Of a DNA stretch of 64,000 nucleotides, positions 43,356 through 51,500 are shown piece after piece. Origin of the DNA: Pseudonocardia kunmingensis (lineage in GTDB: Bacteria; Actinomycetota; Actinomycetes; Mycobacteriales; Pseudonocardiaceae); NCBI RefSeq assembly GCF_006716445.1, contig NZ_VFPA01000002.1, positions 744,001 through 808,000 on the forward strand, written 5' to 3'. Made by a program: the position numbers and the translations under genes. Position 1 is the stretch's first letter. Each line of letters begins with the position of its first letter. The notes beneath the pieces were generated by a model. The model had not been told where the DNA came from. It made no database searches and was given only the letters and a program-made list of their open reading frames with translations.

Positions 43356-44384
43356 GTGAAGGTCGACCAATCCGCCCCCGTCGACGGGCCGCTCGATCCC
43401 CGCGAGCACGCCGCCCGCGCCGAGCGCGAGGGCTACGCCGGCATCTGGCTGAGCGAGGTGAAGCACGACCCGTTCCTCGGGCTCGCACTCGCCGCGACGG
43501 TCACCGAGCGGGCCGAGCTGGGCACGTCGATCGCACTGGCGTTCGCGCGCAACCCGATGTCGATGGCTGCCCTCGCGAACGACCTGCAGGGCCTCTCGGG
43601 CGGGCGGCTGTTGCTGGGCCTCGGCGCGCAGGTGAAGGCGCACATCACCCGCCGGTTCGGCATGCCGTGGTCGCATCCGGCCGCGCGGATGCGCGAGTAC
43701 GTGCTCGCGATGCGGGCGATCTGGCAGTGCTGGCACGAGGGCGCGCGACTGGACTTCCGCGGCGACTTCTACGACCACACCCTGATGACGCCGATGTTCG
43801 TGCCGGGGTCGCACCCGCACGGCGCCCCTCCGGTGCTGCTCGCCGGAGTCGGCGAGGCGATGACCGAGGTGGCAGGGGAGGTGTGCGACGGGTTCGTCGC
43901 GCACGGCTTCACCACCGAGCGGTACCTGCGCGAGGTCACCCTCCCCGCATTGCGGCGCGGGCGGGAGCGCGCGGGCGGCAGCCTTGAGGGCTTCCAGATC
44001 AGCGGGAGCGCGCTGGCGGTGACCGGGCGGACCGAGGAGGAGCTCGCTGCGGCAGCGGCAGCGGTGCGCTCGCAGATCGCCTTCTACGGGTCCACCCCGG
44101 CCTACCGTGGTGTGCTGGAGCGGCACGGGTGGGGCGGGCTGGGCGAGGAGCTGCACGCGCTGTCGCGGGACCGCCGCTGGACCGAGATGGGTGCGCTGAT
44201 CGACGACGACGTGCTGCGTACCTTCGCCGCCGTCGGGACACCCGGCGAGGTCGCCGCCGAGCTGGTGCAGCGCTTCGGCGACCTGTTCACCCGGTTCACG
44301 CTCTACACCCCGTACCCGGTCGACCCGGCGGTGGTTGGCAACGTGGCGGCCGCCGTACGCCGGGCCGTTGCAGTGCCGGCATGA
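43356..44384 (+). CDS. LLM-class F420-dependent oxidoreductase (TIGR03617-like)
   Basis: 342-residue luciferase-like TIM barrel. It starts MKVDQSAPVDGPLDPREHAARAEREGYAGIWLSEVKHDPF, then TSIALAFARNPMSMA, LSGGRLLLGLGAQVKAH and RFGMPW, close to a described F420-dependent actinobacterial group. The cofactor is inferred. GTG 43356 follows AAGGAGA. It differs clearly from the other LLM gene at 25473. ATGA overlap with the next crotonase. It may reduce or oxidise a ring or enone intermediate. Confidence 0.88.
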   Translation: MKVDQSAPVDGPLDPREHAARAEREGYAGIWLSEVKHDPFLGLALAATVTERAELGTSIALAFARNPMSMAALANDLQGLSGGRLLLGLGAQVKAHITRRFGMPWSHPAARMREYVLAMRAIWQCWHEGARLDFRGDFYDHTLMTPMFVPGSHPHGAPPVLLAGVGEAMTEVAGEVCDGFVAHGFTTERYLREVTLPALRRGRERAGGSLEGFQISGSALAVTGRTEEELAAAAAAVRSQIAFYGSTPAYRGVLERHGWGGLGEELHALSRDRRWTEMGALIDDDVLRTFAAVGTPGEVAAELVQRFGDLFTRFTLYTPYPVDPAVVGNVAAAVRRAVAVPA

Positions 44385-45199
44385 CCGCTGGAGCCGGCGA
44401 CGAGGTGCGGGTGTCGCTTCCGCGGGCCGAGGTGCGGCGGATCGAGCTGGTGCGGCCGGAGCGACTGAACGCGATGACCGCCGGGATGGTGGAGCAGCTC
44501 CACGACGCCCTCGGAGCGGCCGAGCGCGACCCACGGTGCCGGGTGGTGGTGCTGACCGGCGCCGGGCGGGGTTTCTGCGCCGGGCTCGACCTGAACGGCT
44601 ACGGGGAGCCCCCGGGCGTTCGGGGTTCCGGCGACGTGCACGCCCACCTCGGCACGCAGCGACACATCGCCTCCCTGGTGCAGCGCATCCGACGCATGCC
44701 GCAGCCGGTGGTGGCACAGGTGAACGGCGCGGCCGCCGGAGGCGGACTGGCACTGGTGTGCGCCGCCGACCTGCGGATCGCCTCCACGGATGCCGTCTTC
44801 GCGGTGTCGTTCATCCGCGTCGGGTTCTCCGGCTGTGACATCGGCGTGTCGTGGATGCTGCCACGACTGGTGGGGGCGGGGAGGGCGCACGAGCTCATGC
44901 TGACGGCGCGTCGCTTCGACGCCGATGAGGCCCTGCGGATCGGCTTGCTCGCCGACGTCGTCGCGCCCCAGGATCTGAACGCACGCGTGGGGTCTGCGGT
45001 CGACGATCTGTTGGCGGCACCGCCCTTGTCGCTCGCGCTGACCAAGCAGGGCATGTGGCTGTCCCTGGAGATCCCGTCATTCGACGCCGCTGTGGAGTTG
45101 GAGAACCGGCAACAGGTGATGACCGCGCTCACCGGCGACCAGGGTGAGGCGATGAGTGCGTACCGGGATCGCAGAGCTCCGTCGTACGAGAATCGCTGA
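44381..45199 (+). CDS. Enoyl-CoA hydratase/isomerase-like protein
   Basis: 272-residue crotonase with RIELVRPERLNAM, the oxyanion loop FCAGLDLNGYGEP, and AAGGGLALVCAADLRI, where the first hydratase Glu is Ala, then FIRVGFSGCDIGVSWMLPRLVG. The FSGCD-GVSW-LPR signature marks a large actinobacterial EchA group whose activity is mostly unknown, with Asp as possible acid/base. ATG 44381 overlaps the LLM stop. Last plus-strand gene of the supercluster. Confidence 0.87.
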   Translation: MTAGAGDEVRVSLPRAEVRRIELVRPERLNAMTAGMVEQLHDALGAAERDPRCRVVVLTGAGRGFCAGLDLNGYGEPPGVRGSGDVHAHLGTQRHIASLVQRIRRMPQPVVAQVNGAAAGGGLALVCAADLRIASTDAVFAVSFIRVGFSGCDIGVSWMLPRLVGAGRAHELMLTARRFDADEALRIGLLADVVAPQDLNARVGSAVDDLLAAPPLSLALTKQGMWLSLEIPSFDAAVELENRQQVMTALTGDQGEAMSAYRDRRAPSYENR

Positions 45200-45262
45200 G
45201 CCGTGGTGTCGCCTGTTCGAGGTGGAACCTCCGCAGCCTCCGCCGCCCCAGGAACCACGGCT
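45199..45262. terminator. Possible long-loop hairpin after the crotonase gene
   Basis: AGCCGTGGT (45199-45207) is complementary to ACCACGGCT (45254-45262), and GAGGT-GGA-ACCTC forms a small stem inside the loop. It lies just past the crotonase stop, before the convergent epsilon-subunit gene. The large loop makes terminator function uncertain. Confidence 0.35.
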
Positions 45263-45357
45263 GAAGCCGCCATTGGCGCCTCCCGTACACGGTGCTGGTC
45301 CGCGGTAGGGCGGCGACTCCGAGCCAGACGATGACTCGAGGTGTGTCGGAGCGCGGC

Positions 45358-45687
45358 TCAGCGGGGCCAGGTCGACGCGCGCCAGGCCCCGGGGCCCGGG
45401 TGCAGCGGGGTCCGGAACCGGGCGGTCGGGTCGGACCAGCGATCGTGCGTGACGGGCGGTGCGGGCGCGGGGCGCGGGGTGGCTGCGGCGAGCACCGCGG
45501 TCAGCGCGGCGAGCTCCTCGTCGGTCGGTGCACCGCGGACGACCCGGAACGCCGCCCGCCGCTCTTCGGGGGTGCCCGTCCCGGTCACGGCGCCGAGGGT
45601 GTCTCCGCTCCGCTCCGTCACAGCGCCGAGGGTGTCTCCGCTCCGCTCCGTCACAGCGCCGAGGGTGCCTCCGCTCCGCTCCGTCAC
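45358..45687 (-). CDS. accE: Acyl-CoA carboxylase epsilon subunit with N-terminal repeats
   Basis: 109-residue protein. The C-terminal part [22 protein letters not shown], then W..P..R and [13 protein letters not shown], is the actinobacterial acyl-CoA carboxylase epsilon subunit, which binds and stimulates the beta subunit. The first 33 residues are three near-perfect copies of VTERSG(G/D)TLGA. GTG 45687 overlaps the beta stop; each repeat also begins with GTG and contains a GGAGCGGAG-like site, so three or four alternative starts exist. Without repeats the subunit would be about 76 residues, the usual size. No alpha (biotin) subunit is in the window. Confidence 0.85.
   Translation of the reverse strand: MTERSGGTLGAVTERSGDTLGAVTERSGDTLGAVTGTGTPEERRAAFRVVRGAPTDEELAALTAVLAAATPRPAPAPPVTHDRWSDPTARFRTPLHPGPGAWRASTWPR
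45589..45687. repeat. Three 33-bp tandem repeats inside accE
   Basis: A 33-base unit occurs three times head to tail, in frame, encoding VTERSG(G/D)TLGA. The copies differ by single bases; the first-translated copy has Gly where the others have Asp. The unit keeps the frame, so copy number can change without breaking the gene. No spacers, so this is not a CRISPR array. Confidence 0.85.
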
Positions 45688-47315
45688 AGCGGGATGTTCC
45701 CGTGCTTGCGCGCCGGTACGGCCTCGCGCTTGGTGGCCAGCATCCGCAGCGCGCGACCCACATAGCCGCGGGTGTGGGAGGGCGGGATGACGCCGTCGAT
45801 GTAGCCGCGGTCGGCCGCGATGTAGGGGTTGGCGAGGGTGTCCTCGTACTCCTGCTGCAGCTCCGCGCGGCGGGCGGCCAGGTCGTCGCCCTCCAGGCCG
45901 CGCAGCTCCTTGCGGTACAGGATGCTCACCGCGCCCGCGGCACCGGTGACGGCGATCTGGGCGGTCGGCCACGCCACGTTGACGTCGGCGCCCAGGTGCT
46001 TGGACCCCATGACGTCGTACGCGCCGCCGTAGGCCTTGCGGGTGATCACCGTGATCTTCGGGACCGTCGCCTCGGCGTAGGCGTAGATCAGCTTCGCGCC
46101 CCGGCGGATGATGCCGTTCCACTCCTGCTCCGTGCCCGGCAGGAAGCCCGGGACGTCGACGAACGTCACCACCGGCACGTTGAACGCGTCGCAGGTGCGG
46201 ACGAAGCGCGCGGCCTTCTCGGAGGCGTCGATGTCGAGGCACCCGGCGAACTGCGTGGGCTGGTTGGCCACCACGCCGACCGAACGGCCCTCGATCCGGC
46301 CGAACCCGACCACGATGTTGGGGGCGAACAGCTCGTGCACCTCGAGGAACTCGCCCTCGTCGAGCACCCGGTTCACGACCTCGCGGATGTCGTAGGGCGT
46401 GTTCGGGGAGTCCGGGATGATCGCGTCGAGCTCGAGGTCGGTGTCGGTCAGGCCGTCGGCGATCGCGCCGGCCGTGGGCTCGGGCGAGGGGTACGACGGA
46501 GCCTCGGACAGGTTGTTGGACGGCAGGAACGACAGCAGCTCCTTGACGTAGGAGAACGCGTCCTCCTCGTCGTCGGCCAGGTAGTGCGCCACCCCGGACT
46601 TCGTGTTGTGGGCGCGCCCGCCGCCCAGGTCCTCGAAGTCGACGTCCTCGCCGGTGACCGTCTTGATGATGTCCGGGCCGGTGATGAACATGTGGCTGGT
46701 GCCGTCGACCATCACGGTGAAGTCGGTGATCGCAGGCGAGTACACGGCCCCGCCCGCGCAGGGACCCATGACCAGCGAGATCTGCGGGACGACGCCCGAG
46801 CTGCGCACGTTGCGCACGAAGATCTCGCCGTAGAGCCCGAGCGCGACCACACCCTCCTGGATGCGCGCGCCGCCGCCGTCGTTGATGCCGATGACGGGGC
46901 AGCCGATCTTCGTGGCGAGGTCCATCACCTTGACGATCTTCTCGCCGTACACCTCGCCGAGCGCCCCGCCGAACACCGTGGCGTCCTGGCTGAAGACCGC
47001 GACCGGCCGACCGTCGACGGTTCCCGTGCCGGTCACCACGCCGTCCCCGAACGGGCGCTTCTCCTGCATCCCGAAGTTCGTGGAGCGGTGCCGGGTCAGC
47101 GCGTCGAGCTCGACGAACGAGCCGGGGTCCAGCAGCTGGTCGACCCGCTCGCGAGCGGTCTGGCGGCCCTTCGCGTGCTGGCGCTCGACGGCGGCGTCGC
47201 TGCCCGCGTGCACGGCGCCCTCGATGCGCCGGTGGAGGTCGGCCAGCTTGCCCGCGGTGGTGTGGATGTCAGGCTCGTCGGCACCGGACGCGAACGGCTC
47301 CGTTGCAGCGCTCAT
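45684..47315 (-). CDS. Acyl-CoA carboxylase beta subunit (propionyl-CoA carboxylase type)
   Basis: 543-residue carboxyltransferase subunit that moves CO2 from carboxybiotin to propionyl-CoA or a longer acyl-CoA. Visible are [19 protein letters not shown] (about residues 109-127), [12 protein letters not shown] (acyl-CoA oxyanion loop), [13 protein letters not shown], and in the second half the [29 protein letters not shown] and [10 protein letters not shown] motifs. It partners the epsilon subunit; the biotinylated alpha subunit must be elsewhere. Propionyl-CoA from odd or branched chains made by the neighbouring pathway could feed it. Confidence 0.94.
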   Translation of the reverse strand: MSAATEPFASGADEPDIHTTAGKLADLHRRIEGAVHAGSDAAVERQHAKGRQTARERVDQLLDPGSFVELDALTRHRSTNFGMQEKRPFGDGVVTGTGTVDGRPVAVFSQDATVFGGALGEVYGEKIVKVMDLATKIGCPVIGINDGGGARIQEGVVALGLYGEIFVRNVRSSGVVPQISLVMGPCAGGAVYSPAITDFTVMVDGTSHMFITGPDIIKTVTGEDVDFEDLGGGRAHNTKSGVAHYLADDEEDAFSYVKELLSFLPSNNLSEAPSYPSPEPTAGAIADGLTDTDLELDAIIPDSPNTPYDIREVVNRVLDEGEFLEVHELFAPNIVVGFGRIEGRSVGVVANQPTQFAGCLDIDASEKAARFVRTCDAFNVPVVTFVDVPGFLPGTEQEWNGIIRRGAKLIYAYAEATVPKITVITRKAYGGAYDVMGSKHLGADVNVAWPTAQIAVTGAAGAVSILYRKELRGLEGDDLAARRAELQQEYEDTLANPYIAADRGYIDGVIPPSHTRGYVGRALRMLATKREAVPARKHGNIPL

Positions 47316-47773
47316 GGCCCGGAGCCTAACGCCGCGAGCGTGGCCTGCACCGCGACGATCGTCACTCCGGGTCGGTAGGAGCGCGATGTGCGCGCATTCA
47401 CGGCGCGACTCGCCTGCACTGAGGCCAAATGGGAGGGGATATCGGCCTGGGTACGGCCAGGGACGGCCGGCTCGGTTCGGCAGCGAGCGGGGCGTCGCCG
47501 CTCGCTGCGGGGCGGCGTCGGGCGCGGGCTGTGATGTGGGCGGGAGGATCGGTCGTGCATCCCGTCCGACCCGTCCTCGCGGAACCGCTCAGCCGCAGTG
47601 CAGGCCGAGTGCGTGCCAAGGCACGACTCTGCGCCGACGACGAGATCGGGTAAGCGAAGACGAAGAAGAATCGAAGGGATGTTGTCAACCGAGACGAGGT
47701 TTACATGGCGCGCCGGTTAAGGGCGTTCCTTGATTCCTTGATTCCTTGATTCAGTAGCCCCATCATCGTCCGG
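47316..47773. other. Gene-free stretch upstream of carboxylase beta gene
   Basis: 458 bases without a gene that I can support. It must hold the promoter of the carboxylase genes near 47316-47400. At 47728-47751 the 8-base unit TCCTTGAT is repeated three times in tandem. It is followed by the decayed TetR gene. Confidence 0.5.
47728..47751. repeat. TCCTTGAT x3 tandem repeat
   Basis: Three exact 8-base units, followed by TC, an AT-richer patch in a GC-rich setting. It lies just before the TetR pseudogene. Confidence 0.8.
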
Positions 47774-48281
47774 GATGGCCTCGCCGGCTTTTGATGCCGT
47801 CATTGCGTAAGGAGGCGCGAATCAGCACCGGCGCGCTGTATCTGCACTTCAACTTGCGCGAGGAAGTGCTCATCGGGCTGACCGAGCGGTAGGCGACGAA
47901 GGTGCGGCAGCTCGATTCTTCGTCCCTCGCGACGTTCCGCAAAAGCCTCATCACCATGCTGGACAGGTTGGCCACCACCGAGGGGGGCACTTCATGGCCC
48001 GGCTGGACTTGGAGTTGGCATCCGCCGCCTCGGTCAGTCCGAGAATCTCTGAGGCCGTCCAGCCGTTCATGATCAGCCGCGATCTGGAGGACGCGCTGGA
48101 AGATCTTCAGCGCGCGGGCGAGATCTCATCGGACGTTGAGACCAGTGCGCTGGCATACGCACTCGCGACGATGCCAGCCGGGCACCGTTACCTCCTCGCC
48201 GTAACCAGCCATACGCACACGGCATCGGAACGAATCGTCGACACGGTCCTCGGTTCGCACGCGCCTCCCGGAGGCCAGTGA
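47774..48281 (+). pseudogene. Frameshifted TetR-family regulator
   Basis: Three reading frames together give a TetR protein: RDGLAGF, then from ATG 47794 MPSLRKEARISTGALYLHFN and REEVLIGLTER (the helix-turn-helix, GALYLHF is diagnostic), a TAG at 47890-47892, RKSLITMLDRLATTEGG, and after a shift in a six-G run near 47982 MARLDLELASAASVSPRISEAVQ to the end at 48281. There are at least two frameshifts and one stop, so it is inactive. It probably once controlled the neighbouring carboxylase or catabolic genes. Confidence 0.8.
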
Positions 48282-49550
48282 ACGCCCGGACACCTCGGAT
48301 TGGTTCGCTCACAGAGGTCGGAGAAAGGACCGTTGCGACAGCCTTCCGGAAGCACTCGCTTGACCCCGCAGTCAAACTCTCGGGCCTGATCGTGGCGCAA
48401 TTCGTCGACTCGATGAAGAACTTCGAGACAGACGCAGAAACTACTTTCCACGGCATTGCGCCTCGGCGGGGCCTTCCGGCGAGCGGCTGGACCCACTTCA
48501 CGCACGGTGGCCCTCCGTGCAGTGCGTTGATCTCGGGCGAGCCTCGGGCAGCGCGGCGGGAGACAAACGTGATCTGGTCGACCACGATGCGCGCAGGGGG
48601 CTGCCGGGCGGATGACGTGACGGGCGAGCCTGGCGGCGGGGACGCGGAGTGAACCGTCGGGGTCGGGCGGCGACGTCGGAACCACCGTCGAGGTAGGGCT
48701 CGCGGCGCTGCTTATGAGGCTGATAACGGTCGAGCTCGCGTCGGCGAAATAGCTGTTATGTGGTCGTTCCGTGGTCGGCGCCGGCAGCCACAGTACGGAC
48801 AACAACGTGGGCCGCGCAGGACATCCGTGGCCGACGTCGACGATCGATAACAACGAGCTCAGAGATCGGTAGCTGAGTGGTCTCGGGAGTAGTTCACACC
48901 GAGGAGGTCACGGCGCAGCTCGTGATCCTTGCCGCCGACTCTGCCCTCGACGAGAGGTGGGGGACCAGCGCCCCCAGAACGCCCTGCTTGTGGCCGCACG
49001 GCAACCCCTTCTCGGAAGTGGGTTTCACGTGCATGACGTGCGGAATCCGTTTGGCCGCCGAACTGGGGGTCAAGTGTGGTGGTCGCCGTCGCCCGCGTGG
49101 CCCCTATGGCCGAGGTGTGGTCGTTGCGTGGTCAAGAGCCGTGCTGGAGACCGACGACAACTGCTAGCTGATCAAGGGTGAGCTCGATCAACCACGCGCC
49201 GCGTGCGCTCACGATTGCGGATTCCTGCTAGACCACGTGCGCGATCGGAAGCGAACATGAGCGCACGATTCCTACGTACAGCGCTCGGGGCGGCTTGGTG
49301 GCAAGCTCGACCCGCGTCGGTAAGGAGACGAGCTGGTCGATATCTAGGAGGAGTAGCAATTAGCGCTGGGTCCGGCGGCACACCATGGGATCTCCTGATC
49401 ATGGTAGCCAGCTTGGTAGCCATGAGGCCTGCCCACACCTGAGATTGCCTGACGTTCATGAGACATCGCGACTGTGCCGGCGAACCGTTCTTGCTGGTCA
49501 GGAGGAGGCGTGCGAGTCCAGGTGCAACAAGCTGGACACGTGATGTCTTG
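48282..49550. other. Decayed region without recognisable genes
   Basis: About 1.27 kb. A 125-codon plus-strand frame (48278-48652) and the overlapping minus frames have no family resemblance that I can see. Two short direct repeats stand out: GTGGTCGTTCCGTGGTC near 48766 and GTGGTCGTTGCGTGGTC near 49119, and GTTCACACCGAGGAGGTCAC near 48891, which differs by one base from the stretch entering the tRNA fragment at 49550. Probably insertion and deletion debris. Confidence 0.45.
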
Positions 49551-49593
49551 TTCACACCGAAGAGGTCACTGGTTCGATCCCAGTATCGCCCAC
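49551..49593 (+). other. tRNA-Val(CAC) 3' half, probable attachment-site scar
   Basis: TTCACAC (anticodon loop with CAC), CGAAG, GAGGTC, then the T arm ACTGG-TTCGATC-CCAGT and acceptor 3' strand ATCGCCC with A. No matching 5' half (a GGGCGAT strand would be needed about 70 bases upstream) is present, so this is a fragment, not a working tRNA. Anticodon-loop-to-3'-end fragments are what tyrosine integrases duplicate when they insert in tRNA genes. A strong hairpin follows, as after a tRNA gene. Confidence 0.75.
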
Positions 49594-49597
49594 AGGC

Positions 49598-49645
49598 AAA
49601 CGGCCTGGTCAGAGGCTCCGCGAGGAGCTTCGGACCAGGCCGTTT
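49598..49645. terminator. Strong hairpin after the tRNA fragment
   Basis: AAACGGCCTGGTC (49598-49610) pairs exactly with GACCAGGCCGTTT (49633-49645); the inner GAGGCTCC/GGAGCTTC can extend it. Its A-start and T-end make a classical intrinsic terminator for plus-strand transcripts. Confidence 0.85.
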
Positions 49646-49740
49646 CCTCGTGTCGGGGTGGGCTGCTTGACTACGTGCACGGCCGTCCGCGGACGCCTAT
49701 GGACGCCTATGGACGCGCGTGGACCGACGCCCTTGTCGGG

Positions 49741-50445
49741 CCCGGAGCCGGTTCATCCGCGATTCCGGCGACCGCACGGAGGCCGAGCGGTTCGTGTTCG
49801 CGGGCTTCCTGCCCAGCAGTCTTCGCCGGAGGGCTCGGCGCCTGGACGCGGCGCCGTGGTGGTGCGCGGTGGAGGGCGCGTACTGGCGGAGCCCCGAGGG
49901 ACCCGGTAGCAGTGTGGAGGACCGCGGCGACCACCCCGTCGTGCACGTCTCCTGGACGACGCGGTCGCCTACTGCCGCTGGGCGGGCACGCGCCTGCCCA
50001 CGGAGGCGGAGTGGGAGTACGCCGCGCGCGGCGGGTTGGAGCAGCGCCGCTATGCCTGGGGTGACGAGCTCACGCCCGGCGGCGCGCACCGGTGCAACAT
50101 CTGGCAGGGCCGGGTTCCCACGAAGAACACCATGGAGGACGGGTACGTCGGGACGGCGCCGGTCGACGCGTTCGACCCCCAACGGCTTCGGCCTGTACGG
50201 CGTGGCCGGGAACGTCTGGGAGTGGTGTGCCGACCGGTGGAGCGTCACCTGGCACGTCGAGGCGCCGAGACCAGGATGAACCCCACAGGCCCGCCGGACG
50301 GGGACGCCCGAGTGATCCGCGGCGGCTCTACCTCTGCCACGCCTCGTACTGCACGCGCTACCCGCGTCGGCGCCCGCACGTCCAACACGCCGGATTCGAC
50401 CACCGGCAACACGGGATTCCGCTGCGCGGCCGACGCCGGCTCAGG
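49741..50445 (+). pseudogene. Formylglycine-generating enzyme (sulfatase-modifying factor) pseudogene
   Basis: Pieces in alternating frames rebuild an [48 protein letters not shown], then (shift near 49956) [20 protein letters not shown] and [39 protein letters not shown], (shift near 50180) [18 protein letters not shown], (shift) [15 protein letters not shown], (shift) [11 protein letters not shown], (shift) [19 protein letters not shown]. At least five frameshifts and no good start make it inactive. FGE converts the sulfatase active-site Cys to formylglycine; a Cys-type sulfatase lies at 55804. Confidence 0.88.
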
Positions 50446-50474
50446 AATCGGCCGACCACCGATACGCGGTCCTG

Positions 50475-51365
50475 CTATCCCGGCTCGTGCTCGGTGCTGC
50501 TCGGGGGAGCGGGCGTCTCGACCGCGGTCAGGCCGAAGGTCCCGATCCGGCCGGTGGATGACGTCGACGGGTTCGCCGAGGCGGCGAGGCGCAGTACGTC
50601 GGGGCGGAACACCAGGCGGCCGGTCGCGACGGCGTGGGAGCCCGCCGCGTAGAGCTGGCAGTCGATGACCAGCAGCGGCGTGCCGACCGGGACCTCGAGG
50701 TCACCGGCGAGGGTGTCGTCGGCGGCTTCGGCGTTGATGGTGTGGTCGCTGCGGGTGAGCCTGACGTTCTCGGTCTGCTCGAGGAAGGTCGTGATCCCGT
50801 CGGTGAGGGCGTTGATCCGCACCGGCTTGCTGTCGAACGACGCCGGCAGGCGGTGCTCCAGCCGCGCTGCCGCGCGCCCTTCGACCTCGTACAGCCGGAT
50901 CGCCCGGTACACGGGGTCGCAGGCTTCGACGCCGAGCATCGCCACATCGCCGTCATCGGCGTGCTCACGTGCGATGCTCACCGCACGGACGGCGTAGGAG
51001 ACGCCCGCCTGGCTGAGGAAGTCCGACAGCGACAGGATCAGGTCGACCGGATAGGCCAACGAGCCGTTGTGCGCAGCACGCGACGGAGCGGTGATCATGG
51101 TGCCCACGCGGCGCCGGCGCGTGATCTCGCCCCCCACCTCGAGACGGCTGAGCGCGTCACGAAGGGTGCTCCGAGAGGCGCCGACCAACTCGCACAACCG
51201 GCTTTCCGGGGGCAACCGGCTCGCGCCCGCCGCCTGATACTCCTTGATCAACGAGCGCAGCGCGTCCTCTGCCTGATCCACACGGCTCCGACGCCGGCGT
51301 CCACCCGCAGCGTCCGCCGTCTTCTGCTCAACCGGCATGCCACCATCACCCCCGTCATTGGTCAT
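50475..51365 (-). CDS. GntR-family repressor with UTRA-type ligand domain
   Basis: 296-residue regulator: winged helix at about residues 30-95 ([38 protein letters not shown]) and a C-terminal UTRA-like sensor (AVRLYEVEG-type segment [22 protein letters not shown], then the [18 protein letters not shown] strand). UTRA regulators of the HutC group bind small metabolites. It is divergent from the FGGY kinase, with a TTGACA/TAACTT promoter and a TAGT-CAT-ACTA dyad between them, so it probably represses the sulfatase cassette and is released by a pathway metabolite. ATG 51365; an in-frame ATG also occurs at 51332. Confidence 0.87.
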   Translation of the reverse strand: MTNDGGDGGMPVEQKTADAAGGRRRRSRVDQAEDALRSLIKEYQAAGASRLPPESRLCELVGASRSTLRDALSRLEVGGEITRRRRVGTMITAPSRAAHNGSLAYPVDLILSLSDFLSQAGVSYAVRAVSIAREHADDGDVAMLGVEACDPVYRAIRLYEVEGRAAARLEHRLPASFDSKPVRINALTDGITTFLEQTENVRLTRSDHTINAEAADDTLAGDLEVPVGTPLLVIDCQLYAAGSHAVATGRLVFRPDVLRLAASANPSTSSTGRIGTFGLTAVETPAPPSSTEHEPG

Positions 51366-51404
51366 ATCTTACACGCGCTCGGTCTGGCGCAGCCAGGTGG
51401 CCAC

Positions 51405-51454
51405 TTGACACTCCAGCCTGAATGGTCCTAACTTACGCCGCGCTAGTCATACTA
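51405..51454 (+). promoter_or_regulatory. Promoter TTGACA-N18-TAACTT with TAGTCATACTA dyad
   Basis: TTGACA (51405-51410) and TAACTT (51429-51434) are 18 bases apart, an unusually canonical housekeeping promoter for such DNA, pointing to the kinase gene. TAGTCATACTA (51444-51454), a perfect dyad with 3-base centre, overlaps the expected transcription start, where a GntR/UTRA repressor would block it. Confidence 0.6.
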
Positions 51455-51500
51455 ATTGGGTGAGAAGGTCGATCGCCGGCGTCGACGCGGAGGAGGCGGG

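Noticed and set aside
45200..45330. Glycine-rich minus-strand reading (GGFSRGSWGGGGCGGST) like the tail of a membrane protein
   Set aside because: It lies beyond the epsilon-subunit stop, has no start or membrane helices, and overlaps a hairpin-like region.
45589..45687. Tandem repeats as a CRISPR array
   Set aside because: The units are contiguous without spacers, keep the reading frame and are translated.
45459..47378. 639-codon plus-strand frame opposite the carboxylase genes
   Set aside because: Shadow of the beta and epsilon subunit genes; no protein family is visible in it.
48278..48652. 124-codon plus-strand frame as a gene
   Set aside because: No ribosome site, no recognisable family, and overlapping frames on the other strand are equally long.
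49500..49593. A complete tRNA gene
   Set aside because: Only the anticodon loop to acceptor 3' strand is present; no GGGCGAT acceptor partner or D arm is found upstream.
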